This document shows positions 55,084 through 64,000 of a DNA stretch of 64,000 nucleotides, one piece after another. The stretch is taken from NCBI RefSeq assembly GCF_014596725.1, contig NZ_JACVEG010000001.1, positions 868,001 to 932,000 on the forward strand. Direction: 5' to 3'. The notes beneath the pieces are model-generated. The model had not been told where the DNA came from. It did not search any database and worked only from the letters and a program-made list of their open reading frames with translations. Both the position numbers and the translations under genes were made by a program. Numbering within the stretch: the first letter of the stretch is position 1; each line of letters begins with the position of its first letter. This stretch comes from Vibrio sp. Y2-5 (GTDB lineage: Bacteria; Pseudomonadota; Gammaproteobacteria; Enterobacterales; Vibrionaceae).

Positions 55084-56259
55084 TCAAGCGCATTGAACTT
55101 TACGTTGCTGGTTAGCAATATAGGCATCGAACAGTAACAAACCAATAAACGAACATATGATAGCGCCTAAGCACAGCAACAGTGGTGCTTTAAAACCAAA
55201 GTATTGTGAGATAACACCCATGGTACTCGTTCCGATCATAGTACCTGCAAGCATCGAATTTGTATAAAACGCTGACGCTTTACCTACCGTTGTAGGAGCA
55301 AAATCTTGCATGATGGTAATGCCAAGGCCAACAAAAATGCCGAAAAAGAGCCCATTTAAAATCTGCAAAGCAAACAAAATATTCAGCGAGGTATTGAAAT
55401 ACATACCTATATAGAAAGCAGCGCCCGCTAAAAACCCCAAACGCAACACTTGGCTTTTACCAAAACGCTGTGCCCAGCCAACGGCTAACAGCATCACAGG
55501 AATTTCAATCGCTGCTGTTATTCCCATTAAGATTCCAGGATACGATTTCGATAAGCCGAGTTCTTGCGTCATAAAAAGGGGCATAGAACTGATATAAGTA
55601 CTGTTTGCTATGTTAGTGATAAGCACCACAATTCCAAGAAACCAAACCGCAGCAGGCAATTTGGTTTTAGGTTTATTTTTTATTTTGTCGGTTTCTAAGA
55701 CTGGCATTTGGAAGAAGAGCATAATCCAAATCATCACAAAGCTTGCAATAGCTGCTGAAATATAAAAGTTGTTGTCAAAACCAAAGTGGTCAACCGAAAA
55801 AAACGCTAAAGGTGGACCAAATATCCAAAGAAATGAAACCGAAGAACGCATTTGAGAATTGAGCTTGGCGCTGTTTTTTCCTGTTGAATCTGCGTAGCGC
55901 CTTATCACGGCCAAGATAAGAGGAATAGAGCTTGAAGCTACAGGCATTAAGAGACAACCAATAACGATGGCATGCCAAAATTCTGTAGCGAGAGAAAACA
56001 TGATGGCCGCAGAAAAAATACCGGCAAGAGAGAGTAACAGCAGAAACTTGCTTGGTACGCCTTTATCAATCAACCCCGTCAGCTTTTGACTGACAATCAT
56101 TGTCATCAATGCCGTTAAGGATGTATAGAGCCCAATCAAGGCTGGTTCTGTATGAAGCTCACTAACAAGAAACAAGCTCATAATGGGCATAATAAAAGAG
56201 AAAGCGAGAGCGGTGAGTCCATTTACTGCGAACAAAACCGGAGTTTGGCTTTTAAACAA
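55084..56259 (-). CDS. MFS sugar-efflux-type transporter (SetA/SotB-like)
   Basis: This transporter of 391 residues has 12 TM helices. The N-terminal pattern (FSFIMPIMSLFLVSELHTEP) and the middle loop resemble the SET/SotB sugar-efflux group of the major facilitator superfamily. The start is TTG: AGGAG lies seven bases upstream and the frame begins there. Efflux of sugars or sugar analogues is inferred from the family. Confidence 0.82.
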   Translation of the reverse strand: MFKSQTPVLFAVNGLTALAFSFIMPIMSLFLVSELHTEPALIGLYTSLTALMTMIVSQKLTGLIDKGVPSKFLLLLSLAGIFSAAIMFSLATEFWHAIVIGCLLMPVASSSIPLILAVIRRYADSTGKNSAKLNSQMRSSVSFLWIFGPPLAFFSVDHFGFDNNFYISAAIASFVMIWIMLFFQMPVLETDKIKNKPKTKLPAAVWFLGIVVLITNIANSTYISSMPLFMTQELGLSKSYPGILMGITAAIEIPVMLLAVGWAQRFGKSQVLRLGFLAGAAFYIGMYFNTSLNILFALQILNGLFFGIFVGLGITIMQDFAPTTVGKASAFYTNSMLAGTMIGTSTMGVISQYFGFKAPLLLCLGAIICSFIGLLLFDAYIANQQRKVQCA

Positions 56260-56391
56260 CGTCTATCTCCTATGAGTGTGAGTAGTGACAAATGCTATTC
56301 CACACTCCGTAACGTGACATTTTTTATGAGCTTGGACGTAAATATCTCATATGCCTTGGGCTGTGAATGAATGTTAAATTTAGGTTGATGT

Positions 56392-56790
56392 TCAATCAAC
56401 TAAGAACTGACTTACACGACCAACTTCTGCTAAAGCGATTCGGTCAGCTTCAGTTGCAACAGGGGCGTTATCAATGTCATACCAGTTAACTGCGTCCGCT
56501 TCTAATGGAACAATTGCTCCTTCCCATTCGGTAATAACGTAATAGTGCAATAGCTGAAGTTCAATGGTTGGATGATAGAGTGAACATAGATACTTCGCAT
56601 TTTTAGGTGTTATATCAAGCTCTTCTTTTAGTTCTCGTAATAACGCTAGCTGCTGAGTTTCACCGACCTCTAAATGACCACCGGGTATTGCAATCATGCC
56701 GGGATCAGTTTCTTTTAACTTTGACCGATGTTCCAATAGAACTTGTTTATCTTTCAACAGGATGAATGACACACATTCAAATACTTCCAT
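56392..56790 (-). CDS. NUDIX hydrolase
   Basis: This 132-residue protein has the NUDIX box GGHLEVGETQQLALLRELKE followed by ELDI. The metal residues RE..EE-type are present (RELKEEL). The substrate cannot be told. The ATG at 56790 has GGAAATAAG upstream, in preference to the in-frame GTG at 56802 inside that site. Confidence 0.85.
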   Translation of the reverse strand: MEVFECVSFILLKDKQVLLEHRSKLKETDPGMIAIPGGHLEVGETQQLALLRELKEELDITPKNAKYLCSLYHPTIELQLLHYYVITEWEGAIVPLEADAVNWYDIDNAPVATEADRIALAEVGRVSQFLVD

Positions 56791-56802
56791 TCTTATTTCC
56801 AC

Positions 56803-57203
56803 TTGATAATCCTTCGATTAGTTTGAAAGCATAGCATGAACATCCTGTGTCGAAGAGAGGGTCACAAAAAATCGTGTTTATTGTTATCGGGTAAAAAAAA
56901 TTATTAGGATCTTAAAACATAAAAACTTATTTGATCGAAAGAATAACCTAAATAAAAGAGTTGTTTCTATATAATTGATTTAAATATTGAAAGAGTAATC
57001 GCTCTAAAATAAGTTCTTTGATTTTCTGGAATTAAAATAAGTAGATTTTGGTCACAGCCTTTCTATATGATACACGCTATATCTCATATATAAGTAGTAT
57101 CTAAAGTTAGTTAGCTTATTGTTTATATTGATTATTAAAATAAAATAAATTCATCTCGTCGAACGGCAACATTCTTATAATCAATAACTTAAGGACATAA
57201 GAG
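56803..57203. other. AT-rich intergenic region
   Basis: 400 very AT-rich bases upstream of the HD-GYP operon. No gene, hairpin or known operator stands out. Confidence 0.35.
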
Positions 57204-58313
57204 ATGTACCATTCTTCTTCGCACACACCAACATTGCTCGTCATAGACGATATCCCAGAGAATCTCAGTTTAATGTATAAACTGTTGAAAGATGATTACA
57301 AAGTTAAAGGTGCCAATAGTGGAGACAGAGGCTTAGCGATAGCTATTTGTGATCAGCCAGACCTAATTTTACTCGATGTTATGATGCCTGATATGGATGG
57401 TTTTGAAGTCTGTTCATACTTAAAATCAAACCCTTTAACTAAAAATATCCCCGTTATATTTATCACTGCAAAAACTGAAAATGTTGATGAAAGGAAAGGT
57501 CTAGAACTTGGTGCTGTGGACTACATTACTAAGCCGATTGTACCCGAAATCGTCAAGGCTCGGGTTAAAACGCACTTATCACTAAAAATGGCATCAGATC
57601 TCCTGAAAGGTGAAAAAGAATCATTGGAAAAGGAGGTTCAAAAGAGAACTCAAGAGAGCATTAAGCAACTTGAAGAAATGCATGTTATTCAGGATATCGC
57701 GTTTAATGCGATGATTTCACTTGCGGAGACTCGTGACAATGAAACTGGCAATCACATTCGACGCACGCAGCATTACATTAGGCTTCTTGCAGAACGTCTA
57801 CGTTTAGAACCTAACTACACCAATCAGTTGGACGACAATGTCGTCAACTTGCTCTTCAAGTCGGCACCGTTACACGATATTGGGAAAATTGGCATCCCTG
57901 ACCACATCTTGATGAAGAAAGGCAAGCTAACGGTGGAAGAGTTTGAAATTATGAAAACTCACACCACAATTGGTTTTGAAGCGATCAACAAAGCTGAAGA
58001 GATCAATGGTAAAGCCACAAGTTTTCTCCGTATTGCAAAAGAGATAGCGCATTCTCATCATGAGAAGTGGGATGGTACGGGCTATCCGCAAGGGTTATCT
58101 GGTGAAGACATTCCACTTTCGGCACGACTTATGGCGATTGTTGATGTTTATGATGCGTTAATCAGTAAGCGCATATATAAACAGGCCTTTACACATGATG
58201 AAGCTATCAGAATGATTCGCAGTGAAAAAGGCGCTCATTTTGACCCAATTATCGTCGACGCATTTCTGGATATTAAAGAGGATATCCACTCGATTGCCTT
58301 ACGCTACGCGTGA
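57204..58313 (+). CDS. HD-GYP response regulator (c-di-GMP phosphodiesterase)
   Basis: This protein of 369 residues has a receiver domain with D58 (LILLDVMMPDMDG). A short coiled linker leads to an HD-GYP domain with HDIGKIGIPDHILMKKG and HHEKWDGTGYPQGLSGE. All metal and GYP residues are present, so it should hydrolyse c-di-GMP. It lies six bases before a large sensor kinase gene, its likely partner. As I recall, V. cholerae has the same pair (VC1348-VC1349). Confidence 0.92.
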   Translation: MYHSSSHTPTLLVIDDIPENLSLMYKLLKDDYKVKGANSGDRGLAIAICDQPDLILLDVMMPDMDGFEVCSYLKSNPLTKNIPVIFITAKTENVDERKGLELGAVDYITKPIVPEIVKARVKTHLSLKMASDLLKGEKESLEKEVQKRTQESIKQLEEMHVIQDIAFNAMISLAETRDNETGNHIRRTQHYIRLLAERLRLEPNYTNQLDDNVVNLLFKSAPLHDIGKIGIPDHILMKKGKLTVEEFEIMKTHTTIGFEAINKAEEINGKATSFLRIAKEIAHSHHEKWDGTGYPQGLSGEDIPLSARLMAIVDVYDALISKRIYKQAFTHDEAIRMIRSEKGAHFDPIIVDAFLDIKEDIHSIALRYA

Positions 58314-58319
58314 TTTACT

Positions 58320-60746
58320 ATGAATAAAGAAAACCAACTAAGTGTACAAGCATGGGTGTGGCGTTCCATGGTCAAAACCGGAATCATTCCGTTGATTTTG
58401 GTTGAACTGTTGCTCGTTACCATCTACTTGATCAGTAACCATTTCATCAGTTCTGACAACATGGACTACATACATTCTCAGGTTAATAACGAACTCTATA
58501 TTACTTCTTCTATCGAAAGTGATTTAGTGCGAGAGCGCATAAGTTCGGTATCTCGGCTTGCAGAAATATACAGGAATGAAACGCAAAGGGTGTTAGCTGA
58601 AGAACTGCGTCCTGATGAAGTTGATATGTCTAATTTGGCATTCAGTGATAATGGCGTTTTATATACCAAACAGGATCATGGTGGTGCTGCATCTTTTTAT
58701 TCCTCCTACACAAAAAAGACAGACAAGGATTTGGATAGAATATTTAAACTTGCCAAATTAGACCCTTTGATGAAAGAAATTAAACGTAGCGATCCATTTA
58801 TTGCTGCTGTCTATTTTAATAGTTGGGATTCTTATAATCACATCTATCCTTGGTTTCACACACTTGAGCAATACCCAGCGGATATGAATATCCCAGAATA
58901 CAATTTTTACTATTTGGCTACGGATGAATATAACCCAGAGAGAAAGGTTGTGTGGACCGAAGTCTATATTGATCCTGCAGGGCAGGGTTGGATGACTTCA
59001 GCAATTGCGCCTGTATATAACGGAGATAAATTGGAAGGTGTGATTGGTATAGACATTACTGTGGATACCATCGTCAATAACATACAAAACTTGATTGTTC
59101 CCTGGAATGGCTACGCAATTCTCGCAAACAGCGAAGGAACTATCATGGCTCTGCCGCCGAAAGGTGAACAGGACCTTAATATTAAAGAGCTGAAACAGCA
59201 CAATTATAAAAGCGCAGTCACACAAGAGATGTTCAAGCCCGAAGACTTTAATCTGTTCAAAAGGGCAGACACAAAAGCTTTGGAGCCGCAATTTGATGGT
59301 CAGAATCAAGGGCTGACTAAGCTGGTACTTAACAACGAAAACAAGTTGGTCTCTTGGGTAACTATTCCTGAAACAAACTGGAAAGTGCTTTTTGTTGTTG
59401 ATGAAAACGAAATGTACCGAGAGTCGATGGCCTTAAAAGAGAAATATCAGGGTATTGGGTACATCATGATCTTTGGGTTGATCGGATTCTATATCCTCTT
59501 CTTAGCTTATACTTGGATGGTATCCAAACGAATGAGTGAAGCGATTGCGGCACCGCTATCGCAAATCAGAAATATGTTCCATAAGATGAGTTCCGGTAAT
59601 TTTGATGTTTCTCATGAACAGTTTAATCTCAAAGAGTTAAATGACACAGCCAAGGCAACCATAATAATGGGTGGTCGATTAGGCAAATTAACTAATGAAC
59701 TGAAAACGGCAAAGATAGAGGCTGAGGAAGCAAATATAGCCAAAAGCCAGTTCATTTCAAATATTAGCCATGAAATTAGAACACCGATGAACTCAATCTT
59801 GGCTCTGTCAGATATGTTACTCGCCAACACTGTTAATAACGAACAGCGTGATTCTTTGGTGAGAATTAAAAAGTCGGGTGAACACTTATTATTGGTCATT
59901 AATGATGTGTTGGATTTATCAAAAATCGAATCCGGGCACCTTAATATAGAAAAAATCCCATTTAATATTTATTCCATTGCTCAAGATGTGTACGAGCTTT
60001 GTGAAGCAAAAGTTTCCACAAAAGGTTTGGGTTTGCACGTTGATGTAGAGGAAAATATTCCAACATTATTAGGCGATCCATTACGTATCAAGCAAGTTTT
60101 ACTTAACTTTGTCGCTAACGCCGCTAAATTTACTGCTCAAGGAAGCATCAGCGTCACTATACATGTTGTCTCAACTTCAGGTGACCAAACGAAACTACGC
60201 ATCGAAGTAAACGATACTGGAATTGGTTTAACTGACGAAGAACAGTTAAAAATCTTCGAAAGCTTTCAGCAAGCTGATACCTCAACAACTCGCAAATATG
60301 GTGGTACAGGGTTAGGTCTAACAATTTCTAGGAGCATAGCTAAATTGATGGATGGTGAGATCGGTGTTGATAGCAGACCGGGAGAGGGCAGTACTTTTTG
60401 GTTCGAGGTTACGCTGGATACGAGTTTCGAAGAGAGTTCTGAACAGCTTAATAATTCAATGCGATTAAGCAATCTTGACTATAACACGAAGTATCAAGAA
60501 TCAGATGCTGAGGATTTGGAAGATATCGATTTAGAACAGTTGATTGAAAAGCTTAACTATTTGAATCAACTATTGAATGATAACAACCTCGCTGCGGAAG
60601 AATACTTTCAACAGCAAAAACTCTATTTTGATAAAGTAGTACCCAATTGCAGTAACCAATTAGCCGCGTTCATTTCTAGTTGTGACTATACCAGTGCACT
60701 TGCCGCTACAGACAGAATAGAAAAATCGTTAAAAGAGAAAGTGTGA
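58320..60746 (+). CDS. Cache-domain sensor histidine kinase
   Basis: This kinase of 808 residues has TM1 about 19-40, a large periplasmic double-Cache sensor (about 41-375, with [20 protein letters not shown]), and TM2 about 380-401. A HAMP-like segment, a DHp domain with H484 in [12 protein letters not shown], and an ATPase domain with DTGIGL and GTGLGLTIS follow. A 100-residue helical tail after the ATPase looks like a histidine phosphotransfer bundle but has no His. There is no receiver domain. It probably controls the HD-GYP regulator upstream. Confidence 0.9.
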   Translation: MNKENQLSVQAWVWRSMVKTGIIPLILVELLLVTIYLISNHFISSDNMDYIHSQVNNELYITSSIESDLVRERISSVSRLAEIYRNETQRVLAEELRPDEVDMSNLAFSDNGVLYTKQDHGGAASFYSSYTKKTDKDLDRIFKLAKLDPLMKEIKRSDPFIAAVYFNSWDSYNHIYPWFHTLEQYPADMNIPEYNFYYLATDEYNPERKVVWTEVYIDPAGQGWMTSAIAPVYNGDKLEGVIGIDITVDTIVNNIQNLIVPWNGYAILANSEGTIMALPPKGEQDLNIKELKQHNYKSAVTQEMFKPEDFNLFKRADTKALEPQFDGQNQGLTKLVLNNENKLVSWVTIPETNWKVLFVVDENEMYRESMALKEKYQGIGYIMIFGLIGFYILFLAYTWMVSKRMSEAIAAPLSQIRNMFHKMSSGNFDVSHEQFNLKELNDTAKATIIMGGRLGKLTNELKTAKIEAEEANIAKSQFISNISHEIRTPMNSILALSDMLLANTVNNEQRDSLVRIKKSGEHLLLVINDVLDLSKIESGHLNIEKIPFNIYSIAQDVYELCEAKVSTKGLGLHVDVEENIPTLLGDPLRIKQVLLNFVANAAKFTAQGSISVTIHVVSTSGDQTKLRIEVNDTGIGLTDEEQLKIFESFQQADTSTTRKYGGTGLGLTISRSIAKLMDGEIGVDSRPGEGSTFWFEVTLDTSFEESSEQLNNSMRLSNLDYNTKYQESDAEDLEDIDLEQLIEKLNYLNQLLNDNNLAAEEYFQQQKLYFDKVVPNCSNQLAAFISSCDYTSALAATDRIEKSLKEKV

Positions 60747-60784
60747 ATCTACACCCATCGCCGTTAAGATGTTTCGGCGTTATA

Positions 60785-60818
60785 AAAGGCAGTAACGGGA
60801 ATAGCCATTACTGCCTTT
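60785..60818. terminator. Bidirectional terminator
   Basis: AAAGGCAGTAA/TTACTGCCTTT is a perfect 11-bp stem, between the kinase gene and the convergent SMR gene. Confidence 0.85.
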
Positions 60819-60854
60819 CTATTGACTGCTGATTTTCTGTTACTTTTACATCGA

Positions 60855-61196
60855 TTAATGGTTTACCGATGTTGAATAAACATTAATTATTACCGTCCCC
60901 ATCAATATAAAACTCATCCCAACAATGGCGTAAATATCGAGTTTTTGCCCATAAATAAGCCAAGATATACTGGCAACCAGAACAATTCCGACTCCGCACC
61001 AAATGGCGTAAGCAATGCCTAAAGACATAGCGTTTACTGTAATTGACAAGAAATAAAAGGCGAGAGCATAAGTAATCAGCACGCCTGCCGTAACTGGGAG
61101 GGAAGTAAACTGATTGGTCTTCGGCAAATAAGATGTTGCGATAACTTCTAATAAAATTGCGATCATCAATGTCGCTAGAGGAGGTAAAGCAAGCAT
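60855..61196 (-). CDS. SMR family small multidrug exporter
   Basis: This protein of 113 residues has four TM helices. The membrane Glu of the first helix (LLEVIATS, E17 matching E14 of EmrE) and the WCGVGIV motif of helix three are present. It probably exports cationic compounds or polyamines by proton antiport. No clear ribosome site is seen, so the N-terminus is uncertain. Confidence 0.88.
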   Translation of the reverse strand: MLALPPLATLMIAILLEVIATSYLPKTNQFTSLPVTAGVLITYALAFYFLSITVNAMSLGIAYAIWCGVGIVLVASISWLIYGQKLDIYAIVGMSFILMGTVIINVYSTSVNH

Positions 61197-61343
61197 GAGA
61201 CGAGTATTCCGATGAAATTAAGAGCTTAGTTGCCTAATAATAAACCTAAAATGTTGCGGATTTTTTAAATCGTCAACATCAAAGGAACCAAACAGTAGAG
61301 TTAAAAGTCATCGATAGAAGAAAAGCAAACGTCGAGTAAGCTG

Positions 61344-61547
61344 TTAACGCTTTGGCGTTGGTTCTTTGATGGTGTAGAGCTGAGTTTGATGCTCTTCGCA
61401 GGTTGTTTCACAGTTACAAACTTTATCAACTCCCACATTTGATAAGCCACCACAACTACCTTGAATAGGCTTTCTTTTGGCCATCACTCCTAGCGTCATT
61501 AGTAAAACAAAAGCAATAAAAGCAACGAAAGTAATCAGGTAAATCAT
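61344..61547 (-). CDS. NqrM-like protein (Na+-NQR maturation, DUF539)
   Basis: This protein of 67 residues has one TM helix followed by GSCGGLSNVGVDKVCNCETTC, the Cys pattern of NqrM. NqrM supplies iron to the cysteine-ligated iron centre of the sodium-pumping NADH:quinone reductase. The usual nqrM lies next to the nqr operon, so this may be a second copy. GAGGAG precedes the ATG at 61547 by nine bases; a TTG at 61556 is too near. It starts 15 bases after the NifX-like gene and is surely co-transcribed. Confidence 0.78.
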   Translation of the reverse strand: MIYLITFVAFIAFVLLMTLGVMAKRKPIQGSCGGLSNVGVDKVCNCETTCEEHQTQLYTIKEPTPKR

Positions 61548-61562
61548 ATTGGCCAACTCCTC

Positions 61563-62039
61563 TTAGTGGTGAAACTTGTGAAGACTGCGGAGGTTTCTTA
61601 GCGTCTTTGCATCAAGACGGCTTTCATTAGGTTCCCATTTAAAGGTAGAACTAGCTTGTTTGTTTTTACAGCAAGTATGGGACTTATTCTGTTTATTGAC
61701 GGAAGGTTTTGCGTAACTTATGTCTTCAATTGGAACCAGTTGAGAGGCGTCAAATGCATGAATATCAGCCCCCCTTTTGAGTGTGAATACTTTTATCCCC
61801 TGAGCAAATAAGCTGGAAAGCATAGCTTCACCGATGTTTTTGATGATCACGGCATCTACATTGTGAGCGGCTAACAGAGAAAGCATTTGAGCCTTCTTAC
61901 CACAGGTTTGAGACTTTTCAGGTGTTATTAAGTCAATCGTTTCTTCTTGTTTAGTAACATCATCGATAACCAAAAACTGAGGTGCTTTGGAATAGTGATT
62001 AAACAACTTGTCATTGCTGACAGGAATTGCGTATTTCAT
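61563..62039 (-). CDS. NifX/NifB-domain iron-cluster-binding-like protein
   Basis: This protein of 158 residues has a domain of the dinitrogenase-cofactor (NifX/NafY) fold over about 1-105 (MKYAIPVSNDKLFNHYSKAPQF...). A tail follows with HTCCKN and several His/Lys residues. It is found in non-nitrogen-fixers too, where it may bind iron-sulfur or metal clusters. AAGGACAAGGTT precedes the ATG. It is paired with the NqrM-like gene, suggesting a role in iron delivery or storage for that protein. Confidence 0.8.
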   Translation of the reverse strand: MKYAIPVSNDKLFNHYSKAPQFLVIDDVTKQEETIDLITPEKSQTCGKKAQMLSLLAAHNVDAVIIKNIGEAMLSSLFAQGIKVFTLKRGADIHAFDASQLVPIEDISYAKPSVNKQNKSHTCCKNKQASSTFKWEPNESRLDAKTLRNLRSLHKFHH

Positions 62040-62322
62040 AACCTTGTCCTTGTTTGTAAATTATATGCCCGATAAAAAGACGATTTCGTTGATTTGTTAA
62101 ATCTTTACATGATTTGACATGTTACATCGGGGTGATACAGCAGATAATGAACTAATAAATGGCATATGCCAATTACTTATTGTGAAATTTAAGTATTCAA
62201 ATTTTGTTCATTTACAGGTATAACAAGGGTCTAAGCTTAATCTGCGCCAAAAAGCGCAATTCTTGATAGCATATTTTAAATGTGAAATTCCATGTTTATA
62301 TATGAACGAAATGTTGTTTTAA

Positions 62323-62338
62323 TGTGATCTGCATCACT
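62323..62338 (+). promoter_or_regulatory. CRP-type site upstream of mglB
   Basis: TGTGA-TCTGCA-TCACT matches TGTGA-N6-TCACA at nine of ten key positions. It lies 236 bases upstream of the mglB ATG. The mgl operon is CRP-dependent in E. coli. Confidence 0.6.
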
Positions 62339-62503
62339 TGGAAAACGCGAAATAAGTCTCGCTGTTACACTATGTTACGTACGAGGTCTGTTTTTGCATG
62401 TGGCCTCAAACAATTTAAACAAACAGTTACAATTGTTAATTACGTCTAACAAAATCCTATCTGGCTCACACAATTCGTCCTGTTTATCAATATACTTCAA
62501 TGC

Positions 62504-62536
62504 GTAAACGTTTTCATTGGAATGGTAAACGTTTCC
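62504..62536 (+). promoter_or_regulatory. Twin GalR/GalS-type operators
   Basis: GTAAACGTTTTC (62504-62515) and GTAAACGTTTCC (62525-62536) are LacI/GalR-family half-palindrome sites. Their centres are 21 bp apart, two helical turns, so bound dimers would sit on one DNA face. They lie 38-70 bases before mglB, where a repressor would block or cover the promoter start. Confidence 0.65.
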
Positions 62537-62573
62537 CTACACGTATATTAATAAAGACAAATAGGACACTTAC

Positions 62574-63548
62574 ATGAGAAAGCTAACTGCACTTGCTATG
62601 CTAACTGCTGGTATGGGTTTCGCAACACAAACTCTAGCTGACACCACTTTGGGTTTCACTATCTACAAATATGATGACAACTTCATGTCTGTTGTACGCC
62701 AAGCTATCGAAAAAGAAGCTGCTGGCGACAAAGACGTTCGTCTTCTAATGAATGACTCTCAAAACAGCCAATCAATGCAAAACGACCAAGTTGACGTTAT
62801 GTTGGCTCGTGGCGTTCAAGCGCTTGCTATCAACCTTGTAGACCCAGCTGCAGCACCTTCTATTATCAGCAAAGCGAAAATCGATGATGTACCAGTTGTT
62901 TTCTACAACAAAGAACCAAGTGCAGCAGCACTTGCAAGCTACGATAAAGCTTACTATGTAGGTACTGACTCTAAAGAATCAGGCGTTATCCAAGGCGACC
63001 TAATCGCACAACACTGGAAAGCGAACAAGTCTTGGGACAAAAACGGTGACGGCGTTCTTCAATACGTAATGTTGAAAGGTGAACCAGGTCACCCAGATGC
63101 AGAAGCTCGTACAACTTACTCTGTTAAGCAAATCAATGAGAACGGTATCAAAACTGAAGAGCTTCACATGGATACTGGTATGTGGGATACCGCAATGGCT
63201 AAAGATAAAATGGATGCATGGTTATCTGGCCCTAACGGCAGCAAAATCGAAGTTGTTATCGCAAACAACGACGGTATGGCAATGGGTGCAATCGAAGCAC
63301 TACGTGGCGCTGGCCAAAAAATCCCTGTATTCGGTGTTGACGCACTAGCTGAAGCTCTAGCTCTAGTTAAGTCTGGCGAAATGGCTGGTACTGTACTAAA
63401 CGATGCAACCTCTCAAGCTAAAGCAACATTCGAACTAGCTCGTAACCTAGCTGAAGGCAAATCAGCAACTGAAGGTACTCAGTGGGAAATGCAGGACAAA
63501 GTTGTTCGCGTTCCTTACGTAGGTGTTGATAAGTCAACTCTAGAGTAA
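62574..63548 (+). CDS. mglB: Galactose/glucose-binding protein MglB
   Basis: This periplasmic binding protein of 324 residues serves the Mgl ABC transporter and galactose/glucose chemotaxis through Trg-type receptors. The signal peptide ends near TLA (about residue 22). [17 protein letters not shown], the calcium-type loop [11 protein letters not shown] and [10 protein letters not shown] match MglB. AGGACACTTAC precedes the ATG. mglA follows after a hairpin. Confidence 0.95.
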   Translation: MRKLTALAMLTAGMGFATQTLADTTLGFTIYKYDDNFMSVVRQAIEKEAAGDKDVRLLMNDSQNSQSMQNDQVDVMLARGVQALAINLVDPAAAPSIISKAKIDDVPVVFYNKEPSAAALASYDKAYYVGTDSKESGVIQGDLIAQHWKANKSWDKNGDGVLQYVMLKGEPGHPDAEARTTYSVKQINENGIKTEELHMDTGMWDTAMAKDKMDAWLSGPNGSKIEVVIANNDGMAMGAIEALRGAGQKIPVFGVDALAEALALVKSGEMAGTVLNDATSQAKATFELARNLAEGKSATEGTQWEMQDKVVRVPYVGVDKSTLE

Positions 63549-63561
63549 CAGACGTTATATT

Positions 63562-63581
63562 TAGGGGGCGCTCAGCCCCCT
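63562..63581 (+). terminator. Intercistronic hairpin mglB-mglA
   Basis: AGGGGGC-GCTCA-GCCCCCT is a perfect GC-rich stem. The T run after it is poor, so it probably protects the mglB mRNA 3' end and keeps MglB in excess over MglA/C. Confidence 0.7.
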
Positions 63582-63661
63582 ATATTTACCCGTTAATATC
63601 TTAATTAATATTCTTTAATTGATATTTATTGGTTTCAAATTAAAAACAATTAAGTGATGCC

Positions 63662-64000
63662 ATGGTAGATCAAACACATGAATTCCTGTTAGAAATGACA
63701 GGGGTGAGTAAATCATTTCCAGGTGTAAAGGCATTAGATAAAGTTAATTTAAAAGTTCGACCGCATTCAATTCACGCTTTAATGGGTGAGAATGGTGCGG
63801 GTAAATCGACGCTATTAAAATGTCTATTTGGAATTTACGAAAAAGATGAAGGCGATATTATTTTCTTAGGAAAACATATTAACTTCTCCTCTTCTAAAGA
63901 AGCATTAGAATCTGGCGTGTCCATGGTTCACCAAGAATTAAACCAGGTTAAACAATGTTCAGTAATGGATAATATCTGGCTTGGGCGCTATCCAAGAAAA
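63662..64000 (+). CDS. mglA: MglA, galactose ABC transporter ATPase (partial, runs off window)
   Basis: The first 113 codons of the sugar ABC ATPase are visible ([21 protein letters not shown]...). Walker A GENGAGKS is at about 44-51, and the Q-loop region MVHQELNQV is in view. The rest, including the second ATPase half, lies beyond base 64000. The call relies on its position after mglB and the MglA-type NIWLGRYP segment. Confidence 0.93.
   Translation, partial: MVDQTHEFLLEMTGVSKSFPGVKALDKVNLKVRPHSIHALMGENGAGKSTLLKCLFGIYEKDEGDIIFLGKHINFSSSKEALESGVSMVHQELNQVKQCSVMDNIWLGRYPRK

Larger units (their letters stand above)
62040..62573. other. mgl promoter region, divergent from the NifX-like gene
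   Basis: 534 bases without a gene. It holds a 12-bp palindrome TGGCATATGCCA (62160-62171), a CRP-type site (62323-62338) and two GalR/GalS-type operators (62504-62515 and 62525-62536). Confidence 0.6.

Noticed and set aside
1..64000. Prophage, transposon, integron, CRISPR or defence island
   Set aside because: No integrase, transposase, att-like repeat, spacer array or known defence gene was seen. Genes are core-type with even composition.
1..64000. tRNA or rRNA genes
   Set aside because: No cloverleaf with a TTCGANNC-type arm and no ribosomal RNA motif was noticed in any intergenic region.

Overview
The window is chromosomal DNA from a gamma-proteobacterium, almost certainly the genus Vibrio or a close relative. 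The protein sequences and gene order are vibrio-like: gyrA/ubiG, ribA, an imelysin cluster, ldtD-mepK-gloC, TRAP transporter plus two-component system, a CosR-type MarR regulator divergent from a BCCT carrier, aspC, asnS, sdaC-sdaA, pabB-nudL, ycjX-ycjF-tyrR and mglBA. Several blocks also keep E. coli order (ldtD-mepK-gloC with aspC and asnS further on; pabB-nudL-sdaA; ycjX-ycjF-tyrR). I see no rRNA, tRNA, prophage, insertion sequence, integron or CRISPR array, and no broken gene. mglA is cut by the right edge.

Layout. 1-5.6 kb: ubiG and gyrA are divergent, followed by a 55-residue orphan protein and ribA, which lies behind a near-perfect Zur box. 5.6-10.6 kb: a Fur-box-led cluster of imelysin, di-haem oxidoreductase, imelysin-like lipoprotein and Tat-exported DUF1513 protein, probably an iron-linked periplasmic system. 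10.6-15 kb: the peptidoglycan genes ldtD and mepK, then gloC, a DUF2982 membrane protein and a small Lys/Ala-rich protein. 15.2-20.6 kb: TRAP transporter genes and a Cache-domain kinase with a NarL-type regulator; a perfect 16-bp palindrome with NarL 7-2-7 geometry lies in front. 20.6-23.1 kb: cosR and a betaine-type carrier. 23.1-33.3 kb: DnaQ-like nuclease with a cNMP/CBS/DUF294 protein, an outer-membrane protein, aspC, small exported or membrane proteins, asnS, a chemoreceptor with a CxxCH haem motif, and queD. 33.4-38 kb: a YdeP-type molybdoenzyme divergent from lysR-fdhD, with two identical, inverted FNR-type boxes between them. 38-45.2 kb: serine catabolism (sdaC, sdaA), nudL, pabB, class I fumarase and a small membrane protein. 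45.3-51 kb: ycjX-ycjF-tyrR, then GNAT, HD-domain and DUF2947 genes. 51.3-54.5 kb: an SLC13 carrier with a soluble cNMP-domain kinase and a receiver protein. 54.8-62 kb: Cys-rich small protein, sugar-efflux-like MFS carrier, NUDIX, HD-GYP regulator plus Cache kinase, SMR pump, and an NqrM-like/NifX-like pair. 62.3-64 kb: mglB-mglA behind a CRP-type site and two GalR/GalS-type operators.

The window is mostly vertically inherited core sequence with ordinary base composition. Its interest lies in control sites and in little-studied gene partnerships: Zur with ribA, the Fur imelysin cluster, transporter/two-component operons, NqrM with NifX, and the haem chemoreceptor. All family calls come from reading the translated sequences and remembered family features; no database search was run. 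References to V. cholerae and E. coli gene order are from memory.
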